Assembly: GCF_013044505.1 (NCBI RefSeq)
Contig: NZ_JABERD010000080.1
Coordinates: 1 to 40,558 of the forward strand
DNA from: Streptomyces sp. S3(2020)
GTDB taxonomy: Bacteria; Actinomycetota; Actinomycetes; Streptomycetales; Streptomycetaceae
Direction: 5' to 3'
DNA length: 40,558 nucleotides
This document shows, piece by piece, positions 40,474-40,558 of this stretch. Both the position numbers and the translations under genes were made by a program. Position 1 is the stretch's first letter. Each line of letters opens with the position of its first letter. Below the pieces are notes generated by a model. That model searched no databases and was not told where the DNA came from. It saw nothing but the letters and a program-made list of their open reading frames with translations.

Positions 40474-40558
40474 CTGGCTCTTATCAACATCTGACGATGC
40501 CGCCTGTGGTGCAGGGGTTGCGCCAGGTGGTGCGCGTTCTCCTCACATACACAATAAG
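40474..40558. other. Probable Nextera (Tn5 transposase) adapter sequence, not chromosomal
   Basis: From 40474 the sequence reads CTGGCTCTTATCAACATCTG, against the Nextera adapter CTGTCTCTTATACACATCTG (17 of 20 identical). ACGATGCCG follows where the adapter has ACGCTGCCG, and near 40530 GGTGGTGCGCGT resembles GGTGGTCGCCGT of the adapter's distal part. The reading frame ends here and the composition changes. This is an untrimmed, low-quality read end. Confidence 0.85.

Noticed and set aside
40474..40558. A Tn5-like transposon end or other mobile element at the right edge
   Set aside because: The similarity is to the sequencing adapter, includes its non-transposon part, and coincides with the contig end.
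1..40558. CRISPR arrays, integrases, insertion sequences, biosynthetic gene clusters
   Set aside because: No regular repeat-spacer pattern, transposase, integrase or clustered biosynthetic enzymes were found; gene content is core chromosomal.

Overview
The window is about 70% GC with strong third-position GC bias, GTG and TTG starts, and gene content and order typical of a Streptomyces chromosome. From memory, the run ohr ... fabF-acpP-fabH-fabD-fasR ... aceE-DUF3052-AhpE-like-terD-terD-DUF475 matches the core-genome neighbourhood around SCO2365-SCO2396 of S. coelicolor; no alignment was run. There are no rRNA or tRNA genes, no CRISPR, and no insertion sequence or prophage. It looks like conserved core chromosome, not an island. 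The last ~85 bases (from about 40474) are not chromosomal: they look like an untrimmed, error-containing Nextera/Tn5 adapter, so this is probably a whole contig whose right end was cut inside a repeat-bearing gene.

Layout, left to right. (1) 68-2108: a MarR regulator divergent from an NADP-dependent oxidoreductase, then an organic hydroperoxide reductase (ohr). (2) 2171-6961: a beta-lactamase-fold esterase behind a secreted M14 zinc carboxypeptidase, divergent from an Ala/Leu-rich protein of unknown function. (3) 7044-10041: a coupled EI24-type membrane protein and LysE-type exporter, a secreted pyroglutamyl-peptidase-like protein with no cysteine, and a small membrane protein. (4) 10090-12838: a LysR regulator divergent from a 3-hydroxyisobutyrate dehydrogenase-like gene and a RidA gene, then a TetR gene. 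(5) 12959-17393: a GH3 beta-glucosidase convergent with galactose mutarotase and an SGNH-hydrolase lipoprotein. (6) 17637-23116: a DUF3145 gene and the type II fatty acid synthase operon fabD-fabH-acpP-fabF with its activator gene fasR upstream. (7) 23187-28906: pirin, a serine hydrolase, a GNAT, a MerR-aldo/keto reductase operon, a DUF4429/SHOCT protein and a DUF1023 alpha/beta hydrolase. (8) 28989-32606: a TetR regulator divergent from a 14-TM MFS exporter, a DUF4190-like protein and an ion channel. (9) 32660-36769: aceE (pyruvate dehydrogenase E1), DUF3052 and a peroxiredoxin. (10) 36900-40295: a tellurium-resistance-type cluster (terD, terD, DUF475/TerC, TerA-like), then the broken C-terminal end of a YGYPQ-repeat protein.

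Working together: aceE supplies acetyl-CoA, and fabD/H/F with acpP turn it into fatty acids under FasR. The Ter proteins are likely calcium-linked stress proteins. Ohr and the peroxiredoxin handle peroxides. GH3 and GalM point to intracellular sugar handling.

The most notable signals are regulatory. At least thirteen genes have a TANNNT -10 hexamer ending 6 or 7 bases before the start codon, which is leaderless architecture and also settles several start codons. The merR-AKR promoter has an 18-bp perfect palindrome inside a 19-bp spacer. A TetR gene has a perfect palindrome between its -35 and -10 regions. The fab operon carries dyads both ahead of fabD and between fabH and acpP.
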